Position numbers and translations under genes: made by a program. A stretch of 6,923 nucleotides of DNA from Clostridiales bacterium (GTDB taxonomy: Bacteria; Bacillota; Clostridia; Christensenellales; CAG-138), in contig WRCT01000094.1 in assembly GCA_009783775.1 (NCBI GenBank), positions 1 to 6,923 on the forward strand, read 5' to 3'. The notes beneath the pieces are model-generated. The model was not told the origin of the DNA, did not search any database, and was given only the letters and a program-made list of their open reading frames with translations. Below are positions 1-4,113 of the stretch, piece after piece. How positions within the stretch are numbered: position 1 is the stretch's first letter; the number at the start of each line of letters is the position of its first letter.

Positions 1-474
1 ATGCGAATCGGCGACAAGGCAACACTGCTTGCCGAGGACATGAAAGCCGAGAACGGCCAGATATACCTTTTGTGCAATTACAAAGAGCGCGGCATTATCT
101 TGGAATACGCACAAGCAGTCACAAGCAACGATTATCTTGAAATCGCACAGGAATTTGCCGGGCGAATCAGCAACGAAGCGGAGACCATCCGAGCAGAGCA
201 GGTTGCGCTGAATCTCCCCGCCGAGCTCTTCACCGCCGAGCATTGCTATCCCCATAGCTATGATGAGAACCTTGAAGGCAAGGTCATCACAATAAAAGCC
301 GAGATATTCAACCCTGAATACAGGCGCGGCGACAATCAACTGGTCTTGGTGACGGGCGGCTTTGGCGCACACGCCAATTCGCGGGGCAGCGCCGTTTTCT
401 GTACCCACCTGAACAATGGCGAACACACCCGCTTTGAGCGGCATCAGGTGCTTGGCGTAATCCTAATAACATAA
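1..474 (+). CDS. hypothetical protein, probably mobile-element accessory gene, 3' end possibly altered
   Basis: This frame encodes 157 residues from an ATG at the first base of the window. No ribosome site can be seen, so the true start may lie further left. I do not recognise the family with certainty. The protein is soluble-looking, with no membrane segment or signal peptide and no catalytic motif I can name. The most conserved-looking part is the C-terminal third (about residues 95-154), a glycine-rich stretch VTGGFGAHANSRGSAVF followed by GEHTRFERHQVLGVI. This reminds me of small accessory proteins of Firmicutes plasmids and integrative elements, which is a memory-based impression only. 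The protein stops three residues after LGVI, just where the AT-rich segment begins, so the natural C-terminus may have been replaced. Its last 31 bases overlap, tail to tail, the toxin-like fragment on the minus strand. Composition is intermediate between the two halves of the window. Confidence 0.6.
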   Translation: MRIGDKATLLAEDMKAENGQIYLLCNYKERGIILEYAQAVTSNDYLEIAQEFAGRISNEAETIRAEQVALNLPAELFTAEHCYPHSYDENLEGKVITIKAEIFNPEYRRGDNQLVLVTGGFGAHANSRGSAVFCTHLNNGEHTRFERHQVLGVILIT

Positions 475-878
475 TCATGAGGATTCGCAAAGATTTTAGC
501 TATTCCAGCCTTAATGATATCGGTGGGATAATTTTTGTTCGGATTAATTTTATCGTTCCATGTATATGTCATTTCAATAATAATATCCCCGTCTTCAGTC
601 TTTCTAATTACGCCGGAGATTTGAAAATCACCTACCGTACTTTCTGAACCATGCAGATATTGATAGCCGTTAATGCTCTCTCCGTGATCAAGTTCGGCAT
701 GAAGAGGCTTCCTGCTGTTATCAATCTGAACAGAGTCACCATTTTTCAATCCGCCGATATATGGAGCTAAATAGTCGCGCACTTGTTGTCTTAGGTTGCT
801 ATTTCCCTTCATGTATCTTGACCAATTGTTACCCTCTGGGTTGCCTTCTTTTATGTGCAATTCTCCCCCTCCGCCATA
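444..878 (-). pseudogene. C-terminal fragment of a possible polymorphic toxin
   Basis: A minus-strand frame is open from about 878 to a TGA at 446-444, giving roughly 144 residues. The frame stays open up to an ATG at 941, but residues encoded above about 879 are only the reverse reading of the transposase fragment on the plus strand, so that start is not believable. The genuine part begins near GGGGELHIKEGNPEGNN. It continues through WSRYMKGN, LDHGESINGYQYLHG, VGDFQISG and MTYTWNDKINPN to a final FANPHDYVIRI. The pattern of an exchange-prone end, a soluble alpha/beta look and a run ending WNDxIxPN...FANPxDY reminds me of variable C-terminal domains of Rhs- or LXG-type toxins. This is recall, not a search. 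No N-terminal delivery domain, start codon or ribosome site is present. The last residues may come from the neighbouring gene's DNA, since the frame overlaps the 3' end of the plus-strand gene at 1-474. Confidence 0.45.
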
Positions 879-881
879 AAG

Positions 882-1041
882 CCAATTGTTGAGATAGATG
901 AAACCTATGTGGGCGGTAAGCCGCGCAAGGATAACAAACATAATGACGATAACAAAGGCTCTGGCACAGGCGCAAAGCGTGGCAGAGGAACAAGCAAAAC
1001 ACCAGTTGTGGGTGTAATAGACAGAACAAATAAAAAGGTAT
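882..1041 (+). mobile_element. IS1595-family transposase fragment (ISXO2-like DDE domain), cut at both ends
   Basis: The plus-strand reading contains PIVEIDETYVGGKPRKDNK, then a basic, glycine-rich segment GTGAKRGRGTSKTPVVGVID ending in RTNKKVY. This is the start of the ISXO2-like transposase domain of IS1595-family elements. In that family the D of IDET is the first catalytic acid and TPVVGVI is a following core strand. Only about 53 residues of a protein usually near 300 remain. The zinc-ribbon N-terminus, the remaining catalytic residues and both terminal inverted repeats are absent. A nominal ATG at 855 reads into the fragment, but the first nine residues or so come from the toxin-like DNA, so it is not a real start. 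After VY the frame runs into unrelated terminator DNA and stops at 1134-1136. It is a dead relic marking past insertion and deletion here. Confidence 0.85.
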
Positions 1042-1051
1042 ATTTGAGATT

Positions 1052-1093
1052 ATATCTAAAAAAGAGGTTCGCCTCGCAAATATCTAAAAAAGA
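1052..1093 (+). repeat. 14-bp direct repeat, 28-bp period, around the tandem terminators
   Basis: The 14-mer ATATCTAAAAAAGA occurs perfectly at 1052-1065 and again at 1080-1093. Read on the minus strand each copy supplies the T-run behind a hairpin, so the repeat unit is the tail of a terminator. The two copies probably arose by a local duplication or by the joining of two similar terminator ends. Confidence 0.75.
1058..1075 (-). terminator. small second terminator in tandem
   Basis: Immediately past the first terminator, the minus strand reads GAGG-CGAA-CCTC and then six T (stem arms 1072-1075 and 1064-1067, T-run 1063-1058). The stem is only 4 bp and would be weak alone, but its position and the shared T-run motif make it a plausible backup terminator. 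Confidence 0.45.
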
Positions 1094-1119
1094 AAGCCGC
1101 TTGGAAACGAGCGGCTTTC
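1086..1119 (-). terminator. rho-independent terminator, proximal
   Basis: On the minus strand a perfect 10-bp stem, GAAAGCCGCT with AGCGGCTTTC, closes an 8-base loop (arms 1110-1119 and 1092-1101) and is followed directly by six T (1091-1086). It lies 14 bases past the TAG at 1133-1135, so it ends the minus-strand transcript that passes through 2003-1133. No T-run follows on the plus strand. Confidence 0.85.
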
Positions 1120-1132
1120 GCTGTATAGCAAC

Positions 1133-1258
1133 CTAATCCAAATCATAATCGTCTGGAAGGTCGTCAGGAAGTTCAAGTTCATCATAGCTGAGACCGCCGA
1201 AAAGATTGTGTAAACCTCCAGAGCCAGGTAAAATAAAGGCAATAGCTATCCAGAAGTT
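1133..1258 (-). pseudogene. orphan acidic C-terminal tail, out of frame with the upstream gene
   Basis: A minus-strand frame without a usable start is open for 41 codons, from just below a TAG at 1261-1259 to the TAG at 1135-1133. It ends in a strikingly acidic tail, YDELELPDDLPDDYDLD, preceded by LFGGLS. It lies one frame away from the gene at 1182-1517, whose last 76 bases cover the same DNA. The tail looks like real protein (a designed acidic end, a stop and then a strong terminator), whereas the end of the overlapping gene (RFTQSFRRSQL) looks like accidental readthrough. I infer either that a deletion joined the upstream gene to the end of another gene, or that a single-base frameshift near 1222 split one gene. 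I do not recognise the parent family. Confidence 0.45.
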
Positions 1259-1517
1259 CTATTATTTCTGCACTATGATTAATGGCGGTTTCTTGAATTG
1301 CACTCTTGATTTTAACAAAATCTGCGTATTCCCCAATAAAAGCGATATTTCCAATGGAAAAGTCTGGCGTGTTTAAAACAATCCACTTTGCCTCATGGAA
1401 TCTTATTCTTAGGTCGCCATCTTTCGTTCCAGATACATTTGCAGGTGAGATTCCAATTGCGTCTGAAAAAAGACTATCTATTCTCTTCTGTAATCTCAAT
1501 GCTTCTAATTCAGTCAT
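1182..1517 (-). CDS. hypothetical protein, second gene of an XRE-linked pair, aberrant C-terminus
   Basis: This gene encodes 111 residues from an ATG at 1517 preceded by AAAGGA 11 bases upstream. I do not recognise it. The N-terminal 90 or so residues look like a compact soluble domain: a helical start (MTELEALRLQKRIDSLF), a beta-rich middle (DLRIRFHEAKWIVLN and IGNIAFIGEYADFVKIK) and a helix (SAIQETAINHSAEIIELLDSY). There is no signal peptide or membrane helix. The last 15-20 residues, ending RFTQSFRRSQL, are basic and unlike the rest. They are read out of frame from DNA that encodes an acidic tail in the next frame, so the natural end is probably lost. It starts 18 bases after the stop of the 155-residue gene upstream and so is almost certainly cotranscribed with it. 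AT-rich codon use contrasts with the core genes. Its size and place would suit an immunity or regulatory partner, but that is speculation. Confidence 0.6.
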   Translation of the reverse strand: MTELEALRLQKRIDSLFSDAIGISPANVSGTKDGDLRIRFHEAKWIVLNTPDFSIGNIAFIGEYADFVKIKSAIQETAINHSAEIIELLDSYCLYFTWLWRFTQSFRRSQL

Positions 1518-1535
1518 TACAATAAAATTCCTTTC

Positions 1536-2003
1536 TTAATATAGGCGGCTGGTGGATATTTTCATTAATTCTTTCCAGCCACTTAGAATACGATATTTTT
1601 GTTTGTTTTTTTCTCTGCCTATCGTGAATGATATGCCAACATCTAAAATCTTCTTTATGTCATTTTCATATAGTATGCAAAGATGGCTTTTGTTTGAAGC
1701 AGATACGCCACAAACTAGAGCCAATGATAGCTTTTCTTTTTTGCTAAGATACTCATTTATTATCGCAAGTTCATTTTTGGTTAATTTGAAAGCCCAGCTT
1801 TCATAGTCATTACTGCTTGTAGCGCGTTTCGTGCGATATTTAGCAAAGATAGAAAAATCATCCGCATAGTCTGCCATAATTTTGTAAACTCTACTGGTCT
1901 TTTCAGGCGATTGGACTAAAAATAAGTTTACTTCTTTTCTTGTTTCAAAAAGTTTTGAGAGAACTGCACCGAAATAGAAATCTTTTACATCAAGCTGTGG
2001 CAT
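1536..2003 (-). CDS. hypothetical protein, first gene of the operon divergent from the XRE regulator
   Basis: I start this gene at the ATG at 2003 (155 residues, MPQLDVKDFYFG). An AGGAG sits 8 bases upstream of it, whereas an in-frame ATG at 2027 would place that ribosome site inside the coding region. I do not recognise the family by name. The protein is soluble-looking, with no signal peptide or membrane segment. Visible blocks are an N-terminal helix (FYFGAVLSKLFETRK), a central SSNDYESWAFKLTKNELAII, a strand LSLALVCGV followed by LCILYENDIKKILD, and a lysine-rich end (SFTIGREKNKQKYRIL). The ordered alternation of strand and helix suggests an intact folded protein, not a fragment. It is transcribed away from the XRE gene across a 124-bp gap and is followed after 18 bases by another small unknown gene. 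It could belong to a phage-like, defence or addiction module, but the sequence shows no nuclease or toxin motif that I can name. Confidence 0.7.
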   Translation of the reverse strand: MPQLDVKDFYFGAVLSKLFETRKEVNLFLVQSPEKTSRVYKIMADYADDFSIFAKYRTKRATSSNDYESWAFKLTKNELAIINEYLSKKEKLSLALVCGVSASNKSHLCILYENDIKKILDVGISFTIGREKNKQKYRILSGWKELMKISTSRLY

Positions 2004-2025
2004 ACTTATTTCTCCTTTTATAGTC

Positions 2026-2054
2026 ATCTTCTAGCATATTGTGCATGATGTCAA
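2026..2054 (-). promoter_or_regulatory. possible promoter of the two-gene minus-strand operon
   Basis: The minus strand has a perfect -35 hexamer TTGACA at 2054-2049. The hexamer 17 bases downstream, GAAGAT (2031-2026), matches the -10 consensus at only three positions, so the promoter is either weak or uses another -10. It lies 22 bases above the ATG at 2003 and within the gap shared with the XRE gene, where the repressor would be expected to bind. The overlapping minus-strand repeat GACAgttGACA and the short palindrome CATGATG are possible operator parts. Confidence 0.35.
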
Positions 2055-2109
2055 CTGTCTGATGGAATCAATCTGCCAAACGGAGAAATATCTTGCGTAA
2101 AATTAAGGC

Positions 2110-2127
2110 TATAATGAGGTGAATTTG
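2110..2127 (+). promoter_or_regulatory. -10-like TATAAT abutting the ribosome site of the XRE gene
   Basis: A perfect TATAAT (2110-2115) lies directly against GAGGTG (2116-2121), which is the likely ribosome site for the ATG at 2128 (6-base spacing). No good -35 is visible 16-18 bases upstream. If TATAAT is the true -10, transcription would start at about 2122 and omit the ribosome site, giving a nearly leaderless message. Otherwise the real promoter lies further left. The ribosome site itself is the firm part, and it decides the start codon. Confidence 0.4.
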
Positions 2128-2415
2128 ATGGTCAACTTGGGGAAGAGAATAAGGGCTTTGCGGCTTGAAAAACATATAACACAAACAGAAATGGCGCAGC
2201 GCATTGGAATTTCAAAGGCTATGATTTCTGCCTATGAACTTGAACAGCGTCAGCCAAGTTATGACATATTGATTAGGATTGCAACTTTCTTCAAAGTAAG
2301 TGCTGATTATTTGCTTGGGCTTGAAAAGTCTGAAATGATTGATATAAGCGGATTGAAAGAAAGAGAAATAGAGGCTATTAGGAACATGATTGATGTTCTG
2401 CATAGCAAAGATTAA
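2128..2415 (+). CDS. XRE/Cro-C1-family transcriptional regulator
   Basis: This is a 95-residue DNA-binding protein, most likely a repressor of its own promoter and of the divergent two-gene operon. Residues 4-65 form a classic Cro/C1-type helix-turn-helix domain: LGKRIRALRLEK, then QTEMAQRIG (helix 2, 19-27), SKAMISAYE (recognition helix, 29-37), the RQPSYDILIRIATFFKV segment and the DYLLGL ending. A short C-terminal helix (residues 72-93, ISGLKEREIEAIRNMIDVLH) probably mediates dimerisation. There is no peptidase or ligand-binding domain, so it is not a LexA/C1-type cleavable repressor. I chose the ATG at 2128 because GAGGTG sits 6 bases upstream. A GTG at 2119 is part of that ribosome site. 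Codon use is AT-rich like its divergent neighbours and unlike the genes to the right, supporting joint acquisition. Family assignment is secure and the target is inferred from position. Confidence 0.92.
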   Translation: MVNLGKRIRALRLEKHITQTEMAQRIGISKAMISAYELEQRQPSYDILIRIATFFKVSADYLLGLEKSEMIDISGLKEREIEAIRNMIDVLHSKD

Positions 2416-2424
2416 TAAAACTAT

Positions 2425-2453
2425 GGAATTACACTATGATATGGGATAATTCC
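2425..2453. repeat. short inverted repeat downstream of the XRE gene
   Basis: GGAATTA (2425-2431) is matched by TAATTCC (2447-2453) across a 15-base gap. It lies 10 bases after the XRE stop and just before the bidirectional terminator. It may be a protein-binding dyad, an edge of the acquired segment or chance. Confidence 0.3.
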
Positions 2454-2458
2454 GTAAA

Positions 2459-2478
2459 AAAAAGCCCTGCGGCTTTTT
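2459..2478. terminator. bidirectional rho-independent terminator between convergent XRE and PHP genes
   Basis: AAAAAGCC (2459-2466) pairs perfectly with GGCTTTTT (2471-2478) around the 4-base loop CTGC. The plus strand ends in a five-T run and the minus strand in an eight-T run (2463-2456), so the hairpin can end transcripts from both sides. It lies 43 bases after the XRE stop and 87 bases after the PHP gene stop. Confidence 0.88.
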
Positions 2479-2486
2479 CTCTGAAC

Positions 2487-2530
2487 GATGGGCTCCGGTT
2501 GCCCATCAAATGTGCCGCCGAAAGCGGCAC
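2487..2530. repeat. pair of perfect hairpins in the 3' region of the PHP gene
   Basis: Two adjacent perfect 7-bp stems occur. GATGGGC (2487-2493) pairs with GCCCATC (2501-2507) around TCCGGTT, and GTGCCGC (2512-2518) pairs with GCGGCAC (2524-2530) around CGAAA. Neither is followed by a T-run, so they are not ordinary terminators. With the heptamer repeats on one side and the terminator on the other they form a compact structured unit, probably a dispersed extragenic repeat. Confidence 0.7.
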
Positions 2531-2537
2531 TCCTCAA

Positions 2538-2565
2538 TTGTAGTTTGTAGTTTGTACATTGTAGT
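2538..2565. repeat. four tandem 7-bp repeats directly after the PHP stop codon
   Basis: The unit TTGTAGT occurs at 2538-2544, 2545-2551 and 2559-2565. A variant TTGTACA fills 2552-2558, keeping exact 7-base phasing. On the minus strand the array begins immediately after the PHP gene's TAA as ACTACAA-type units. Similar heptamer arrays are, in my memory, scattered between genes in gut Clostridia. Confidence 0.75.
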
Positions 2566-3387
2566 TTACGCCCGTTCCGCAAAAAACTGATAGGTTTTTT
2601 CCAGCTCCGGCGTTTCCCGCCACGCGCAGCCAAGGGGCACGCCGGGGCGGTTTTTGCCGTGGTGGTCGCTGCCGCAGGTAATAAGCAAGCCGTGCTGCTT
2701 GGCGAGCGAGCGGTAGAGCTCCGTTTGTTTCGGGGTGGAGGAGGGATAGTAGACCTCGAGCCCTTGCAGGCCCAGTCCGACCAGCTCACGGATCAAGGTG
2801 TGCGGATTGTCGCGCAGGTGGCAGGGATGGGCCAGCACAGGAACGCCGCCCGCGTCGCGGATCATTGCGATCACCTCTTTGGGCGTGAACCGCGTCTCGG
2901 TATAATAACCCGGCGCGCCCTGCCGCAGCCAGCGCAAAAAGGCGTCGCGCACGCCCTCGGCCCAGCCGCCCTCGACCAGCGCGAGCGCGATATGCAGCTT
3001 GGTGACGCTGGCCGCGCCGCGAGATAAAAACGCGGACGGGAAAACCCCATTCGCCTCCAACTTTTGAAAGATGATTTGATTGCGTTTTTCGCGCCGCTGC
3101 CGCGCGGTCTCCAGATTGCGCAAAAAGGCCGGGTGGTGGATATCCACCCCCAGCCCTAAAATATGCAGCTCATGCAGCCACTCGTTGTCCATCTCCACGG
3201 CGGGCAGCACGTTCACGCCCAGCTTTTTGCCCTCGGCCATCGCCTCGGGCACGCCGTCCACGCAGTCGTGGTCGGTCAGCGCCAGCAGGGCAAGCTTGGC
3301 CCGCGCCGCCATGCGCACCAGTTCCTTGGGTGAAAACGTGCCGTCGGAATAGCTGCTGTGGCAGTGCAGGTCATAGCGGTGGTTCAT
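2566..3387 (-). CDS. PHP-domain metal-dependent phosphoesterase (RNase AM / YciV-like)
   Basis: This 273-residue protein is complete and of usual length for the YciV/TrpH group of PHP phosphoesterases. Characterised members remove 3'-phosphate from nucleoside 3',5'-bisphosphates or trim RNA 5' ends with Mn2+. The metal-binding set is all present: H8 and H10 with D15 (DLHCHSSYSDG), D39-H40 (LTDHD), E65 (AVEMDNEW), H75 (ELHILG), H187 (VLAHPC) and D241-H242-H243 (CGSDHHG). There is no signal peptide, so it acts in the cytoplasm. The insert at about residues 95-165 (RQRREKRNQIIFQKL to GYYTETR) is typical of this subgroup and shapes the substrate pocket. The ATG at 3387 lacks a clear ribosome site and lies 12 bases after the stop of the DUF4870 gene, suggesting translational coupling. 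The exact substrate (nucleotide or RNA end) cannot be read from sequence. DNA polymerase III or histidinol-phosphatase roles fit less well. Confidence 0.9.
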   Translation of the reverse strand: MNHRYDLHCHSSYSDGTFSPKELVRMAARAKLALLALTDHDCVDGVPEAMAEGKKLGVNVLPAVEMDNEWLHELHILGLGVDIHHPAFLRNLETARQRREKRNQIIFQKLEANGVFPSAFLSRGAASVTKLHIALALVEGGWAEGVRDAFLRWLRQGAPGYYTETRFTPKEVIAMIRDAGGVPVLAHPCHLRDNPHTLIRELVGLGLQGLEVYYPSSTPKQTELYRSLAKQHGLLITCGSDHHGKNRPGVPLGCAWRETPELEKTYQFFAERA

Positions 3388-3399
3388 GCGTCGCTTTTG

Positions 3400-3855
3400 C
3401 TATTTGCTCGCGTTGCGCGCAATCGGCCCGATGATCGGCAGCTCGACTTCCTTGTAGTTCCAGGCCGAGATAATCATATAGACCATCAGCACGGAGAGAG
3501 CAACGCTGACGATGGTGCTGATTACGCCGATGGCGGTATAGGCGCCCCAACCACTCGATCTTACCCCATAGACCCAATCAAAGCTGTAGCGCGGCCGCGT
3601 CGCCGCCCTGAGGATGGAAAAAAGCAAATTCAACACGCCCCAAACCGCGCCGATACCGGCGGCCTGTACAGCATGGAACTTGACAAAGCGGCTGTTCTTT
3701 TCAATGAAGAAAAACACGAGCGGTCCTGCAATGGCGAGCAGACCAACCCAGTTCCACCAGCCGAACAGGTGCATGCTGAGGTAGGTGAACAGTACGACGA
3801 GATTGGCGTCCAAGCCAAGCGAGGATTTGTGCGGGGCGACGGTGTTGGTTTTCAT
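3400..3855 (-). CDS. DUF4870 / Tic20-like small membrane protein
   Basis: This gene encodes 151 residues from an ATG at 3855, with AGGAGGG 8 bases upstream. Three to four hydrophobic segments are visible: residues 19-51 (possibly two spans, around the WWNW turn), 62-82 and 105-131. The block FVKFHAVQAAGIG (57-69) is the conserved F..hA.Qa signature of the DUF4870/Tic20-like family, and the end YKEVELPIIGPIA is also typical. Members are integral cytoplasmic-membrane proteins of unsettled function. The first 16 residues are polar and probably cytoplasmic. Residues 83-104 (RAATRPRYSFDWVYGVRSSGWG) form a polar connecting loop. The gene is first in a two-gene unit with the PHP phosphoesterase and has its own promoter just upstream. 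Linkage to the PHP gene does not by itself give a function. Confidence 0.8.
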   Translation of the reverse strand: MKTNTVAPHKSSLGLDANLVVLFTYLSMHLFGWWNWVGLLAIAGPLVFFFIEKNSRFVKFHAVQAAGIGAVWGVLNLLFSILRAATRPRYSFDWVYGVRSSGWGAYTAIGVISTIVSVALSVLMVYMIISAWNYKEVELPIIGPIARNASK

Positions 3856-3887
3856 AATTTTTTCCCTCCTGATTTATTTCCTTTTTC

Positions 3888-3915
3888 AGTATATCAGCTT
3901 TCACGCAAAAAGCAA
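3888..3915 (-). promoter_or_regulatory. sigma-A promoter of the DUF4870-PHP operon
   Basis: On the minus strand TTGCTT (-35, 3915-3910) is followed after 16 bases by TATACT (-10, 3893-3888). Transcription would start near 3881 and give a leader of roughly 26 bases carrying AGGAGGG (3870-3864), 8 bases before the ATG. The promoter separates this unit from the ftsH operon. Confidence 0.7.
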
Positions 3916-3960
3916 TACGGCAAACGCCTGTCCTGCAATCTTTTTAGATGTTTTCCGTGG

Positions 3961-4088
3961 ACTGGATTGCTTCGTCAAGTTTCCTCATGCACACGGTTCT
4001 TTCGTGCTCCTCGCAATGACGCCCCGTCCGGTCATTGCGAGGAGCGGGAGGTCTTGAAAACGGGAGAAACACGACGAAGCAATCCAGT
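3961..4088. repeat. 128-bp palindromic, MITE-like intergenic repeat
   Basis: The outer arms are perfect 16-bp inverted repeats, ACTGGATTGCTTCGTC (3961-3976) and GACGAAGCAATCCAGT (4073-4088). The inner arms are perfect 15-bp inverted repeats, GCTCCTCGCAATGAC (4006-4020) and GTCATTGCGAGGAGC (4031-4045), around a 10-base loop. Only the segments between outer and inner arms pair poorly. The motif pair GGATTGCTTCGTC and CTCGCAATGAC is one I recall as a dispersed repeat in many bacterial genomes. It encodes no protein of its own. It lies 25 bases after the ftsH stop, where it could fold in the mRNA 3' end and stabilise or end the transcript. I see no clear flanking target duplication. Confidence 0.85.
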
Positions 4089-4113
4089 TGCGAAACTGCA
4101 TAAAACGCGTGCG

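Noticed and set aside
308..490. Minus-strand 60-codon frame inside the left-edge gene
   Set aside because: It is antisense to a better frame, is Cys/Arg-rich and has no ribosome site.
879..941. N-terminal extension of the toxin-like frame to an ATG at 941
   Set aside because: These codons are the reverse complement of the transposase fragment, with no ribosome site, so they are not part of the original protein.
2538..2565. Possible CRISPR or iteron array
   Set aside because: The units are 7 bp with no spacers and only four copies, and there is no cas or replication gene nearby, so neither reading is supported.
2421..2789. Minus-strand frame of 122 codons over the PHP gene's 3' end and the hairpin element
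   Set aside because: It overlaps the PHP coding frame and reads through the terminator and repeats. Its product is Arg/Ser/Pro-rich noise.
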